NCBI RefSeq assembly: GCF_030436345.1
Contig: NZ_CP124038.1
Location: 186,001 to 250,000 of the forward strand
DNA length: 64,000 nucleotides
Origin: [Borrelia] tanukii
GTDB lineage: Bacteria > Spirochaetota > Spirochaetia > Borreliales > Borreliaceae
Reading direction: 5' to 3'
This document shows, piece by piece, positions 9,249-19,587 of this stretch; position 1 is the first letter of the stretch; every line of letters starts with the position of its first letter. The notes under the pieces were generated by a model, which was not told where the DNA came from, did no database searches, and saw nothing but the letters and a program-made list of their open reading frames with translations. A program made the position numbers and the translations under genes.

Positions 9249-11248
9249 TACAAGCATATGAAATTGCACATTTAATAAAAATAAACGATCTTGAAAAAGC
9301 TAGAAATATTTTCAAAAAAACTGTTGAGAATACCTACAAGGATGAATTTGAACGAAAAAGCATATTTAAGGCTCTAGAAATAGCAGAACAGCTCCACTAT
9401 GGCCAATACAGAGAAAGTGGGGAACCTTACATTATTCATCCAATAATGGTCTCATTATTTCTTGCTAAATTTCAACTGGATTTTAAAGCAACTATTGCTG
9501 GACTACTCCATGACGTACTTGAAGACACAAATATTGAAAAAGAAGAAATAGTAAAAGAATTTGACGAAGAAATTCTAAGCTTAATCGACGGTGTAACCAA
9601 AATTCATGATTTACACAATAAAACAAGAAGCATAAAAGAAGCTAATACTATTTCAAAAATGTTTTTTGCAATGACGCATGACATTAGAATAATAATAATA
9701 AAGCTGGCAGACAAACTTCATAACATGACTACTCTCTCTTATTTGCCTAAAAACAGACAAGATAGGATTGCAAAAGATTGCCTTTCAACTTATGTTCCAA
9801 TAGCAGAACGCCTTGGAATCTCATCTCTTAAAACATATCTTGAAGATCTTTCATTTAAGCATCTTTATCCTAAAGACTATAAAGAGATAAAAAATTTTTT
9901 ATCTGAAACAAAAATAGAAAGAGAAAAAAAATTATACAAAGGCAAATTATCAATAGAAAAAGAACTTCAAAAAAGCGGAATTGAAGCAGAAATTACAGTA
10001 AGATCAAAACACTTTTATTCAATATTTAGAAAAATGCAAGCAAGAACAAACAAGCTTACCCAAATTTTTGATACTCTAGGAATAAGAATAATTTGCAAAA
10101 AACAAAAAGAATGTTATGAGATATTAGAAATTGTTCACAGAGTTTGGAAACCAATCCCAGGAAGACTTAAAGACTATATTGCAAGTCCAAAAGAAAATAA
10201 ATACCAATCACTACACACTACCGTAAGAATACCTGAGGACAATCAGCTTATTGAAATACAAATTCGAACAGAAGAAATGGACAGAATTGCTAATTATGGA
10301 GTTGCAGCCCACTGGATATACAAAGAACAAATTGAGCTTAAAGCTGATGATCTTTCATTTATAAATCGAATAAAAAAATGGCAACAAGAATCGGCTAACA
10401 AAAGTCAATATTCGATGAACGATATACACAAAGAACTGCTAAATACATTCATATATGTTTATACCCCAGAAGGAGAAGTGGTAGAGCTTCCTTTTGGATC
10501 AAATTCAATTGATTTTGCATACATAATACACACAGATATTGGAGACCAAGCTCTTTATGCAAAAATAAATGGGAAAATAAGTTCAATCACAAAACCGCTT
10601 AAAAACGAACAAATTGTTGAAATATTCACATCAAAAGATTCAAAACCAGACGTAATATGGCTAAACAGTGTAAGAACAAAAAAAGCCAGATCAAAAATCA
10701 GATCATGGCTTAACAAAAACGACAACACAATTCTTGTAGACAATAATATTATTGCGTACCTTGTTGGAGCAAACAAAGAACAAAGAAAGCTTTTTAGCCT
10801 ATTTAAAGCTTATACTAAAAACAAAATAAAAAGAATTGCAATAGACTCTGAATGCAATCCCACAACAGGTGAAGATATTATTGGAATAATACATAAAGAC
10901 GAGATAATAGTACATAATGAAAATTGTCAAAAGCTCAAATACTATAAAAAAAATCAATTGATTGAAGTTGAGTGGGAAGCAACACCAACTAGAAAAGTAC
11001 ATCACATTATTTTGCTTTTGAAAGAATTGAAAGGAATATTTAGTTATCTTGAAAACATTTTCACAATCAATGACGTAAGACTTATTAGCGAAAAAATAGA
11101 AGACTGTGGTAATGGTCATGGAATAACAAACATAATAGTCTCGTCAAATGCTAAAAGTATCGCAAAAATTATTTCCGCTTTAAAAGAAAACCCAAATATT
11201 TTACAAATAATGCAAGTAGAAGAAGACATTAAAAATTATGATAATTAA
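9245..11248 (+). CDS. rel: Bifunctional (p)ppGpp synthetase/hydrolase Rel
   Basis: 667 residues with the full RelA/SpoT layout. The HD hydrolase domain has HP at about 64 and HDVLEDT at about 89. The synthetase domain has YQSLHTTV at about 320. A TGS domain starts near 403 (IYVYTPEGEVVELP), and an ACT-like regulatory end follows from about 590. Both active sites look intact, so it should make and degrade (p)ppGpp. In Borrelia I recall a single Rel protein that controls the stringent response needed in the tick. It overlaps prmC by 4 bases and the next gene by 11. Confidence 0.96.
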   Translation: MIQAYEIAHLIKINDLEKARNIFKKTVENTYKDEFERKSIFKALEIAEQLHYGQYRESGEPYIIHPIMVSLFLAKFQLDFKATIAGLLHDVLEDTNIEKEEIVKEFDEEILSLIDGVTKIHDLHNKTRSIKEANTISKMFFAMTHDIRIIIIKLADKLHNMTTLSYLPKNRQDRIAKDCLSTYVPIAERLGISSLKTYLEDLSFKHLYPKDYKEIKNFLSETKIEREKKLYKGKLSIEKELQKSGIEAEITVRSKHFYSIFRKMQARTNKLTQIFDTLGIRIICKKQKECYEILEIVHRVWKPIPGRLKDYIASPKENKYQSLHTTVRIPEDNQLIEIQIRTEEMDRIANYGVAAHWIYKEQIELKADDLSFINRIKKWQQESANKSQYSMNDIHKELLNTFIYVYTPEGEVVELPFGSNSIDFAYIIHTDIGDQALYAKINGKISSITKPLKNEQIVEIFTSKDSKPDVIWLNSVRTKKARSKIRSWLNKNDNTILVDNNIIAYLVGANKEQRKLFSLFKAYTKNKIKRIAIDSECNPTTGEDIIGIIHKDEIIVHNENCQKLKYYKKNQLIEVEWEATPTRKVHHIILLLKELKGIFSYLENIFTINDVRLISEKIEDCGNGHGITNIIVSSNAKSIAKIISALKENPNILQIMQVEEDIKNYDN

Positions 11249-13502
11249 GATAATATTATCATTATTGTTAATCAACTTAACAAACACCCCCATTGCGCCA
11301 AATAAAATGGAAAAAAATGTATCCAATCCAAGCAATAAAATTGCAAACATAGAAACTGAAAATAATATAAAAGCTCATATTAGAAAAATTAATCAACTAA
11401 ACAAAAAACAAGAAAATATAATAAACACTTTTAATTATATAAAAAAATATTTTAATATAAATGAAATTAAATATATGGAATATTCTTTACAAGAAATTGG
11501 ATTTATTGGGTATTCGCAAAAAATAATACATTCCAGAATCAAGGGGAAAAGCACAGCTATTTATAATATAATCATTCCAATTAAAATACAAAATAATTTA
11601 AAAAATAATTTAGCAATTGGAATTGCTATTGAACTTTTAAACAAACTTAAAAATACTAACCCTGAAAACAATATAAATTTTTTTTTTGTTGAGGATGATT
11701 CTTTAGAAGAAAATACAATAATTAGCAGCAGAATTTTGCTTAGCAATAATTATTTAAGAAAAAATACAAACACAATATACTTAATGCTAAACGAAAATAG
11801 AATAAAAAATAAAATTAGCTTAAAAAATGAATCTTTCATAACAAATTCAAAAACAAATTTGGGATTTTTAAAAACTATTATAAGGACCTTTGAAAAAAAT
11901 AAACTTGATTTTAATACAGCAAAAATAACTGAAAAAAAATTAAACAACTTATACAATCTATATTGGGATGAATCTATACCCTTTTTAATAATAAATAACA
12001 ATTTGAATCCTATTTTAACTCAAAATAAAAACAATATTCTTAAAATTTACAAATCAATCGAAGAAGCGTTGACCAGTCAGTACAAAAGTAAAAATACTAA
12101 TGAAATACACTATATTGTAATTGATACTCCTTTTAAAAAAATAATAATTAATGAAATTGCCTTAATAGCATTAATTTACATTTGCTACAACTTAATTATA
12201 ATTGTATTTATTAGAAAATTTAAAGAAGCTGGATTGGTCTTGAAGAAAATAAAAAATAATTACTACAAATTGGTAAGATTGTTTTTTACTTTATTTTTAA
12301 GCACGTATCTATCCTTATTAATTGCAAATAAAATATTTGTAAGCTATGAAAACACAGCGGTTTACAGTATAACAAATCCCAAATATCTAATAACCTTTTT
12401 TACAACTTTACTCATACATAACCTTTTGTCTCTTTTTACATATAATTTCACAATATATTTAAATTACAGACAACTTAAATACCTGGCAATATCAACCTCT
12501 ATTATTGAACTAATAATATTAATGTTTATTAAAATAGAATTTATTTTAATAATTATAATAAAAAGCATACTGCTATTATTAAAACCAAATAAAAATACTA
12601 TTATTCAAAAAATAATAGTATTAATTATTTGGATAATCAATTTTGTATTAATAACATTAATACAAAATACTACATCAATCACAAATACACTTACACTAAG
12701 CTATCTAATCTCAATTTGTCTTTTTTCTACAATATTTATTAATGCCTCAGAACATTTAAAATCTAAACTCTCAAAAATTAAACAAAATTTTAAAAAAGCT
12801 GAAAAACTTGGCTTTGTAACCTTTTTTTTAATAATCACAATCATAATATATAGCAATATCGACAAAGAAGGGCATGTAATACAAATAGAGCAAACGGTTA
12901 GCTTTCCAGAAAAAATAAATAAAATAAAAATTGAATACCTGAAAGACAATAAAAATCCTATCCAAATAATTTCAAATGATTTTAACCTCACTTTACAAGC
13001 AAACGAAAAAACATTAGAAACTAGTATTAAAGTCTATGATGAGCTAATGAGTATTGATTTTGAAAAAATAGATATAGCAGAAAGAGCTGTTTATAGCATC
13101 AATTTGGTTACTCAAAAAATTGCAAATCAAATCGACTTACATTTTAAAAACGCATCTAAGCTAATAATCTATCAAAGCAATACTCCTTACAAAATATTGG
13201 CTAATAAAATTATCTTTTCACTTAAAAACATTAACTCTAAAAAAACAACAATTGCATTTACTCTTAAATCTCAAGATGACATAGAATATGAAGCATTTGC
13301 AAATCTTCATATTAAAAAAAATCAAATTAAAATTTACAATAAAACCAATAATGCAGAAGAAAAAAATATAAAAATAAATTACTCTTACAAGATAAAATAT
13401 TCAGGAATATTACCTAAAGCAGAAAAATACAAAAATCTTGAATACTTCAAACTAAAAAATGATAAAGAGATTGAAAACCTAAAAACTTTAAAATTAAATT
13501 AA
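11238..13502 (+). CDS. Large membrane protein with two extracytoplasmic domains, possibly M28-like
   Basis: 754 residues, unnamed. A signal-like segment at 1-18 is followed by an ectodomain to about 303, then some seven membrane segments between 304 and 548, then a second soluble domain rich in beta strands from about 550 to the end. The first ectodomain contains YNIIIPIKIQNNLKNNLAIGIAIELLNKL and NFFFVEDDSLEENTIISSRILL, which recall the aminopeptidase M28 core, but I cannot find the metal-binding His/Asp/Glu set. It overlaps rel by 11 bases, so it is cotranscribed with it. Confidence 0.75.
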   Translation: MIIKIILSLLLINLTNTPIAPNKMEKNVSNPSNKIANIETENNIKAHIRKINQLNKKQENIINTFNYIKKYFNINEIKYMEYSLQEIGFIGYSQKIIHSRIKGKSTAIYNIIIPIKIQNNLKNNLAIGIAIELLNKLKNTNPENNINFFFVEDDSLEENTIISSRILLSNNYLRKNTNTIYLMLNENRIKNKISLKNESFITNSKTNLGFLKTIIRTFEKNKLDFNTAKITEKKLNNLYNLYWDESIPFLIINNNLNPILTQNKNNILKIYKSIEEALTSQYKSKNTNEIHYIVIDTPFKKIIINEIALIALIYICYNLIIIVFIRKFKEAGLVLKKIKNNYYKLVRLFFTLFLSTYLSLLIANKIFVSYENTAVYSITNPKYLITFFTTLLIHNLLSLFTYNFTIYLNYRQLKYLAISTSIIELIILMFIKIEFILIIIIKSILLLLKPNKNTIIQKIIVLIIWIINFVLITLIQNTTSITNTLTLSYLISICLFSTIFINASEHLKSKLSKIKQNFKKAEKLGFVTFFLIITIIIYSNIDKEGHVIQIEQTVSFPEKINKIKIEYLKDNKNPIQIISNDFNLTLQANEKTLETSIKVYDELMSIDFEKIDIAERAVYSINLVTQKIANQIDLHFKNASKLIIYQSNTPYKILANKIIFSLKNINSKKTTIAFTLKSQDDIEYEAFANLHIKKNQIKIYNKTNNAEEKNIKINYSYKIKYSGILPKAEKYKNLEYFKLKNDKEIENLKTLKLN

Positions 13503-13506
13503 TCTT

Positions 13507-14592
13507 CTAATCTTCAAAATTAATCCTTTTTTTCCTATTAATGAAACTCTGAAAAGCATAATCAATTAAATTATCCACCAGGTCTTTAAACTGAAGGCCA
13601 TCATGACTACACATTTTTGCAAACATAGATATATCAGTAAATCCAGGAATAGTATTTATTTCATTAAGATAAATTGTTCCTGATTTTTTTTCAACAAAAA
13701 AATCAACTCTTGCCATACCTCTGAGTTCTAAATTCTTATAAACAAGAAAGGCATATTCCTTAATGCTTAATAGCTGATTTGTCTCAAGATGTGCGGGGAT
13801 ATTAAAGATAATAGAATTTCCAGGAATAACAGAATATTTAGCATCATAATCATAAAATATAAAATCCTGAACAACAACTTCTCCAGGAGAAAATATTTTA
13901 ATCTTTTCATTCCCAATAATAGAACACTCAATCTCTCTAGCCTCAATAAATTTCTCTATTACAATAGTAAGGTCATACTTTAAAGCTTCCTTAATAAAGG
14001 ATTCAATCTGATTCTCACTGTAGGCTACATTTATTCCAATCGAAGACCCCAATACTGCGGGTTTAACAATAACAGGATAGCCCAAAGATTCCTTTACATT
14101 TCTTTTTATTTCCTCTTTATCTAAAAAATAATCATACTGTCTAAATCCAATAAAAGGCACTAAAGGGATATTAAAACTTTTAAGCAAAAGTTTGCAAAAA
14201 TACTTATTACTAGAAATAGCACTCCCCATAATACCAGCACCAACACAAGGAATGTCCATAACTTTTAAAACTCCCTGAATAGCACCATCCTCACCGGTTC
14301 TTCCATGAACAACAGGAAAAACAACATCAATCTCAAGATTTTTGTTATTCGCAAAAATTCCAAGACCTGGCAATAGACTAACAATAGGCAAAACATCTAC
14401 ATCGATGGGCTTTGGGGGATCAGAAACAGAATCTAATAAATACCAAATACCTGTACACTTATCAATATAAACAGGATAAATATTATACTTATTTAAATCT
14501 AAAAGGGTTAAATAAATGCTATAAGCAGATTTACAAGAAATTTCATGTTCAAAAGAAACACCACCAAATATTAACATAAGATTTTTCTTCAC
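13507..14592 (-). CDS. ddl: D-alanine--D-alanine ligase
   Basis: 361 residues in ATP-grasp form. The N-terminus has LIFGGVSFEHEISCKSA, the middle has FPVVHGRTGEDGAIQGVL, and later come GYPVIVKPAVLGSSIG, EIECSIIGN and the metal-binding end INTIPGFTDISMF. It joins two D-Ala to make the dipeptide for MurF in the cytoplasm. The start codon is GTG at 14592, with GGAGAAG upstream; it comes 1 base after the murE stop, so murE and ddl form one wall-synthesis operon. It converges on the membrane-protein gene with a 4-base gap. Confidence 0.96.
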   Translation of the reverse strand: MKKNLMLIFGGVSFEHEISCKSAYSIYLTLLDLNKYNIYPVYIDKCTGIWYLLDSVSDPPKPIDVDVLPIVSLLPGLGIFANNKNLEIDVVFPVVHGRTGEDGAIQGVLKVMDIPCVGAGIMGSAISSNKYFCKLLLKSFNIPLVPFIGFRQYDYFLDKEEIKRNVKESLGYPVIVKPAVLGSSIGINVAYSENQIESFIKEALKYDLTIVIEKFIEAREIECSIIGNEKIKIFSPGEVVVQDFIFYDYDAKYSVIPGNSIIFNIPAHLETNQLLSIKEYAFLVYKNLELRGMARVDFFVEKKSGTIYLNEINTIPGFTDISMFAKMCSHDGLQFKDLVDNLIDYAFQSFINRKKRINFED

Positions 14593-14593
14593 A

Positions 14594-16120
14594 TTACTTC
14601 TCCTTTTCTGATTTTTTTAAACTTAAAATAGCATTTTTAACTACCTCTTGTTCATTCCAAAAAATCTCTTTATTTTTATAAATTATTGAACTTTCATGGC
14701 CTTTACCCAAAGCTACAACCAAATCCCCTGCCTTTGCAAGACTTATTGCTTTTTCAATAGCCTGCTTTCTATCAGGAATAAAAAATAAATCCTTATTTAC
14801 AACTTTATTAACAATTCCTTTTGCAATATCTTTAATTATACACATACTATTCTCACCTCTTGGATCTTCATCACAAAGCACTATTAAATCAGAATAAATA
14901 TCTGAAATTTGACCTTGTAAAAATCTTTTTGCAATATCTCTTTCTCCTGCAGAGCCAAAAACAGAAATCAATCTATTTGTAACAAATTTTTTAAAAATAG
15001 GAAAAAGTTTAGAAAAAGCACCAGGTGTGTGGGCATAATCAATTATTACAGAAAAATTTTGTCCCAAATTAATACTATTCATACGCCCATCAAGACTTTT
15101 AATACAAATGAGACTGTCAACAATGTCTTGAATATCGCTATTTAAAATCTGAGAAACTAAAATAAGAGCAGCCATTACATTCTCAACATTAAAACTCCCC
15201 AACAGGTTAACATTAGCAAAATATTTAACCCCTTTGTGATAAAATTCAAACTCAGTAGAATCTGTTTTTTCATTAATAAAACTGACAAAAAAATCTGCTT
15301 GACTATTTTTTAAACTATAAGTAAAAGATTTTTTAATAGCATTCTTAAAGTCAGAAGAATAAAAGTCGTCAAGATTAATAACGCCAAAGCCAGCATCATC
15401 ACTAACAGATCGAAAAAGACCTAATTTTACATTTAAATAATTTTGAATTGTACCATGAAATTCAAGATGCTCATGTCCAATATTAGTAAAAACAGCTGCA
15501 AAATAATTAACATCAATAAGCCTTGCTGTTTCAAGATCAAGTCCATGAGAAGTAGATTCAAGGATTGCATATTGAACCTTATTTTTAACCATATTGCTTA
15601 AAAATAAATGTATTTCTGTAGACTCAGGGGTTGATTGTCTGTAAGGATTTTTAATCAAACTCCCACTCCCATCATCAAAAAATACAGTTGATATAAAACC
15701 TACTTTAACACCTTTTTTTTTAAAAAGAAGGTATATATAATAACAAACAGAACTTTTACCATCAGTACCAGTGACTCCAATAACTTTTAATTTTTTTGAA
15801 GGCTCATCATAAAAAATATTTGAAAAATTAGACATAAATCTTCTTATGTTAAAGTCATCTATCTTAATATAAGTAACATTGGGACTATAAAAATCCATAT
15901 CTCGTGAACACACAATAACATTGCTGCCCTTTTGAATTGCAATTTCAATAAAATCATGTCCATCAAAATGAATCCCTGGAAGAGCAAAAAACACAAACCC
16001 AGGTAAAACTAATTTAGAACTGTAAGTAATTCCTGATATTTCCAAATCAAGAGAACCTTTTACATATTTTATTAAATCTTGATCTAATTTAAATAAAACG
16101 TCATTAAGCTTTTTCTTCAT
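14594..16120 (-). CDS. murE: UDP-MurNAc-tripeptide ligase MurE, probably adding L-ornithine
   Basis: 508 residues. The Mur ligase P-loop is GVTGTDGKSS, and STPESTEIH, the SGLDL/HGLDL region, TNIGHEHLEFHG and DYAHTPGAF are in family order. The residue-3 specificity motif, DNPR in diaminopimelate enzymes, reads DEDPRGENS here. Borrelia wall is known to carry ornithine at position 3, so the enzyme probably uses L-Orn; that is inference from biology, not from this motif alone. It leads the murE-ddl pair. Confidence 0.94.
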   Translation of the reverse strand: MKKKLNDVLFKLDQDLIKYVKGSLDLEISGITYSSKLVLPGFVFFALPGIHFDGHDFIEIAIQKGSNVIVCSRDMDFYSPNVTYIKIDDFNIRRFMSNFSNIFYDEPSKKLKVIGVTGTDGKSSVCYYIYLLFKKKGVKVGFISTVFFDDGSGSLIKNPYRQSTPESTEIHLFLSNMVKNKVQYAILESTSHGLDLETARLIDVNYFAAVFTNIGHEHLEFHGTIQNYLNVKLGLFRSVSDDAGFGVINLDDFYSSDFKNAIKKSFTYSLKNSQADFFVSFINEKTDSTEFEFYHKGVKYFANVNLLGSFNVENVMAALILVSQILNSDIQDIVDSLICIKSLDGRMNSINLGQNFSVIIDYAHTPGAFSKLFPIFKKFVTNRLISVFGSAGERDIAKRFLQGQISDIYSDLIVLCDEDPRGENSMCIIKDIAKGIVNKVVNKDLFFIPDRKQAIEKAISLAKAGDLVVALGKGHESSIIYKNKEIFWNEQEVVKNAILSLKKSEKEK

Positions 16121-16191
16121 ACATTAAAAGTTTACATAAAACTAATAAAAATAGCTAAGAAATTCAAAATTATGCTTAAATAGAAAATATA

Positions 16192-16220
16192 TTTACAATT
16201 TCCTATTTTTTTAATAAACT
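16192..16220 (+). promoter_or_regulatory. Promoter for tRNA-Cys
   Basis: TTTACA (16192-16197) and TAAACT (16215-16220) are 17 bases apart, which places the start of transcription near 16227, about 8 bases before the mature tRNA. Confidence 0.5.
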
Positions 16221-16234
16221 AAGCAATGTTACAA

Positions 16235-16307
16235 GGCGCTGTACCCAAGTGGCTAAGGGAGAAGTCTGCAAAACTTTGATTCGCCGGTTCGATTCCGGTC
16301 AGCGCCT
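16235..16307 (+). tRNA. tRNA-Cys (GCA)
   Basis: A 73-base cloverleaf. The acceptor stem GGCGCTG pairs with CAGCGCC, followed by discriminator T, which is the usual base for Cys. The anticodon loop CTGCAAA gives GCA. The T arm has GGTTCGATTCC. The 3' CCA is not encoded and must be added after transcription. Confidence 0.96.
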
Positions 16308-16391
16308 TTAAAATCAAATTAAAAATATTTTTATTACTTAAGAGTATAATTTAAAGCATTTTTATTAAAGATAAATTAAAATAATACATAT

Positions 16392-17630
16392 ATGTTAGAA
16401 TTAATCGTGATACTACTATTTATAATATTATCTGCTATTTTCTCAGCATCTGAGACAGCTTACACTTCCTTAAGCATAATTCAAATACAAGATATAAGAA
16501 AAAAAGGGAAATCAGGAATATCGGTGTACAACTTGGTTCAATCTCCTTCAAAATTAATCACTACTATTCTTATTGGTAACAATATATCAAATATTATAGC
16601 AAGCACACTTACAACAAAATTTGTACTTGAAAAATACGGAAATAGTGCACTTGCAGTATCAACAGGCCTAATAACAATAATCGTTCTAATTTTTGCAGAA
16701 ATACTTCCAAAACAAATTGCAATTCTAAATAATGAAATCATTGCTCTATCTACTTCATTTTTTTTAAAACCATTAATTTTTATATTTACCCCACTAATAT
16801 ATATAATAAATAAAATAATAAAAAAAATATTAAATCTCTTTAAAATTAAGACAAACCATAAAATGACCAAAGAGAGCATTAAAAATATGCTCTCTTTAGC
16901 AGGAAATTTGGGAATTCTAAAAAACGACTCTAGAATATTTATGCAAAAAATGTTAGACATAGATCAGGTAAGGGCTTCTGAGATCATGACTCACAGAACA
17001 GAGGTTTTTTCACTCTCAAGCTCATCAAAGCTAAAAGCTGTAATTAAATTGATCAAAGAGGAAGGATACTCTAGAATTCCTATATACAAAGGGCAAAGCA
17101 GAGAGCAAATAATTGGAATTTTAATAGCCAAAGACCTCATAGAAGTCAATAAAAAAGATATGAATAAAAACGTTTCTCAATTTATTAAACCAGCTGTATT
17201 TGTACAGCAAAACAAAAGAATAAAAGATATATTAGACATTATGAGAAAAAAACAAAAAATAATGGCAATCGTAATTGATGAGTACGGTGGTTTTTCAGGA
17301 ATACTTACAATAGAAGACATAGTAGAAAAAATTTTTGGAGCAATATCTGACGAATACGATATTAAAGAAGAAAAATCTCTGATTACGCAAATCAACGACA
17401 ATACTTACTCAATACTTGGAGAAACCACTTTTGACGAGATTGAAGAGATAATTGGAATATCTATTAAACATAAAGAGTATACAAATACAATTGGGGGATA
17501 CTTAATAGATTTACTTGACAAAATACCAACAAAAAACGAAACCGTAAAAACAATCGATGGAGAATATTTTATTAAGGAAATTCAGAATAATAAAATCGAA
17601 ACAATAACTTTTATCAAATCTAAAAAGTAG
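16392..17630 (+). CDS. tlyC: CNNM/CorC-family membrane protein TlyC (annotated as hemolysin)
   Basis: 412 residues. An N-terminal DUF21/CNNM domain with about four membrane segments covers 1-145 (SAIFSASETAYTSL, IGNNISNIIAST, FAEILPKQIA). A CBS pair follows at about 190-310 (VRASEIMTHRTEVF, AIVIDEYGGFSGILTIEDIVEKIFG), then the CorC/HlyC domain. The family is tied to Mg or cation transport; the old hemolysin name comes from a Brachyspira relative and should be taken with caution. It starts 84 bases after tRNA-Cys. Confidence 0.9.
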   Translation: MLELIVILLFIILSAIFSASETAYTSLSIIQIQDIRKKGKSGISVYNLVQSPSKLITTILIGNNISNIIASTLTTKFVLEKYGNSALAVSTGLITIIVLIFAEILPKQIAILNNEIIALSTSFFLKPLIFIFTPLIYIINKIIKKILNLFKIKTNHKMTKESIKNMLSLAGNLGILKNDSRIFMQKMLDIDQVRASEIMTHRTEVFSLSSSSKLKAVIKLIKEEGYSRIPIYKGQSREQIIGILIAKDLIEVNKKDMNKNVSQFIKPAVFVQQNKRIKDILDIMRKKQKIMAIVIDEYGGFSGILTIEDIVEKIFGAISDEYDIKEEKSLITQINDNTYSILGETTFDEIEEIIGISIKHKEYTNTIGGYLIDLLDKIPTKNETVKTIDGEYFIKEIQNNKIETITFIKSKK

Positions 17631-17679
17631 CGATAAAATTCGCTTACAAAAAAATAATTAAAAACATTGGGAGAAACAA

Positions 17680-18615
17680 ATGTTTGAAATAAAACAAATT
17701 TTTAATAAAACTTACGAATATTTAATAATTATTATTACTTTAATACTAATATCAATAATACTTATTGCAAACATATTCATAGTCGGGCCATCAGAAGAGG
17801 CAATTGTACTTCGTCTTGGCAAGCTTAATAGAACTCTTGATTCAGGAATACATGTAAAGATTCCATTAATCGAAGAAAAGTTTATCTTACCTGTAAAAAT
17901 AGTCCAAGAAATTAAATTTGGATTTATAATATCTCCAAACGATATTAGAGAATATGACAATGCAAGCGATGAGGGCATGATTATCACTGGAGATTTAAAT
18001 ATCATAAATATTGAATGGCTAGTGCAATACAAAATAAGAGATCCTTACTCATTCAAGTTTAAAGTAGAAGACCCTGAGACAACAATTAAAGATATTGCAA
18101 AGTCATCAATGAATAGATTAATTGGAGACAATACTATTTTTGAAATAATCAATGATAACAGAGTGGGAGTGACAGAAGGTGTGAAATCTTCTATGAATGA
18201 AATAATAGATAATTATAATTTAGGTATTGATGTAGTGCAAGTACAAATTAGAAATGCCCTACCCCCAAAAGGAAAAGTTTACGAAGCTTTTGAAGACGTA
18301 AACATTGCCATTCAAGACAAAAATAAATACATAAACGAGGGTAAAAAAGAATTTAATCAAATAGTTCCTAAAATTAAAGGTGAAGCATTAAAAGTTATTG
18401 AAGAAGCCAGAGGATACAAAGAAAGCAGAATAAACAATGCATTAGCGGACACAGAAATTTTCAATGGTATACTAGACGCTTACTTAAAAAATCCCGACAT
18501 TACAAAAGAAAGGCTTTACAATGAAGCTATGAAAGAAATACTTGAAAACAAAGATAATATTGAATTAATTGACAAAAACTTAAAAAATTTTCTACCATTT
18601 AAAGAGGTAAAATAA
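17680..18615 (+). CDS. hflK: Membrane protease modulator HflK
   Basis: 311 residues. One N-terminal membrane segment at about 15-36 is followed by a SPFH/prohibitin domain (GPSEEAIVLRLGKLNRTLDSGIHVKIPLIE) and a long helical part near 210-260. HflK and HflC form a membrane cage round the protease FtsH and limit its action on membrane proteins. The ATG has GGGAGAA 5 bases upstream. hflC begins on the base after this stop, as in other bacteria. Confidence 0.93.
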   Translation: MFEIKQIFNKTYEYLIIIITLILISIILIANIFIVGPSEEAIVLRLGKLNRTLDSGIHVKIPLIEEKFILPVKIVQEIKFGFIISPNDIREYDNASDEGMIITGDLNIINIEWLVQYKIRDPYSFKFKVEDPETTIKDIAKSSMNRLIGDNTIFEIINDNRVGVTEGVKSSMNEIIDNYNLGIDVVQVQIRNALPPKGKVYEAFEDVNIAIQDKNKYINEGKKEFNQIVPKIKGEALKVIEEARGYKESRINNALADTEIFNGILDAYLKNPDITKERLYNEAMKEILENKDNIELIDKNLKNFLPFKEVK

Positions 18616-19587
18616 ATGAAATTTATAATAAATCTTTTATTATCTACTGTAAAAATTGTAACCTTTGCAATAATAATTTGCTTGACTATTTTATCTATTT
18701 TTCAACCAATTTATATTTTGAAAGAAAATGAAATTTCAATAACCACTCGACTTGGAAAAATTCAAAGAACTGACAGTTTAGCTGGGCTTAAATATAAAAT
18801 CCCATTAATTGAAAATGTACAAATATTTCCCAAAATTATTCTTAGATGGGATGGAGAACCTCAAAGAATCCCAACAGGGGGAGAAGAAAAGCAATTAATA
18901 TGGATTGATACAACAGCTAGATGGAAAATTGCAGACATAAATAAATTTTACACAACAATAAAAACAATGAGTAGAGCTTACATTAGAATTGATGCAGCAA
19001 TTGAACCTGCTGTTAGAGGAGTTATAGCAAAATACCCTTTGCTTGAAATTATAAGAAGCTCAAACGATCCAATTCAACGTTTGTCTAACGGTGTACTAAC
19101 TCCACAAGAAACAAAAATTAATGGTATTTATAAAATAACAAAAGGACGAAAGATAATCGAAAAAGAAATAATTCATATAGCAAACAACAATACCAAAGAC
19201 ATTGGGATTGAAATTGTAGATGTACTAATAAGAAAAGTTACTTACGACCCAAGCCTTATTGAATCTGTAAACAACAGAATGATTTCAGAAAGACAACAAA
19301 TCGCAGAAGAACAAAGAAGCATAGGATTAGCTGAAAAAACAGAAATTCTTGGAAGCATAGAAAAAGAAAAGCTAAGGCTATTAAGCGAAGCAAAAGCCAC
19401 TGCTGCAAAAATAAAAGCCGAAGGGGACCGGGAGGCCGCAAAAATTTATTCAAATACATATGGTAAAAATATTGAATTTTACAAATTTTGGCAGGCATTA
19501 GAAAGCTATAAAGCAGTACTAAAAGATAAAAGAAAAATTTTCTCAACAGATATGGATTTCTTTAAGTATCTTCACAAAAGAAATTGA
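18616..19587 (+). CDS. hflC: Membrane protease modulator HflC
   Basis: 323 residues, paralogous to HflK. A membrane segment covers about 8-30. The SPFH domain starts at LKENEISITTRLGKIQR. The coiled-coil near 210-275 has ERQQIAEEQRSIGLAEKTE and the Ala-rich ATAAKIKAEGDREAAKIY that is typical of HflC. It acts with HflK on FtsH at the inner membrane. The AAATAAATG junction with hflK leaves no gap, so expression is coupled. Confidence 0.93.
   Translation: MKFIINLLLSTVKIVTFAIIICLTILSIFQPIYILKENEISITTRLGKIQRTDSLAGLKYKIPLIENVQIFPKIILRWDGEPQRIPTGGEEKQLIWIDTTARWKIADINKFYTTIKTMSRAYIRIDAAIEPAVRGVIAKYPLLEIIRSSNDPIQRLSNGVLTPQETKINGIYKITKGRKIIEKEIIHIANNNTKDIGIEIVDVLIRKVTYDPSLIESVNNRMISERQQIAEEQRSIGLAEKTEILGSIEKEKLRLLSEAKATAAKIKAEGDREAAKIYSNTYGKNIEFYKFWQALESYKAVLKDKRKIFSTDMDFFKYLHKRN

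Noticed and set aside
14880-14920. MurE motif DEDPR read as proof of ornithine specificity
   Set aside because: The motif is only one of several determinants; ornithine use is inferred from known Borrelia wall chemistry.
16392-17630. A true hemolysin
   Set aside because: Domains are CNNM, CBS pair and CorC, which point to ion transport; the toxin name is inherited from a distant relative.
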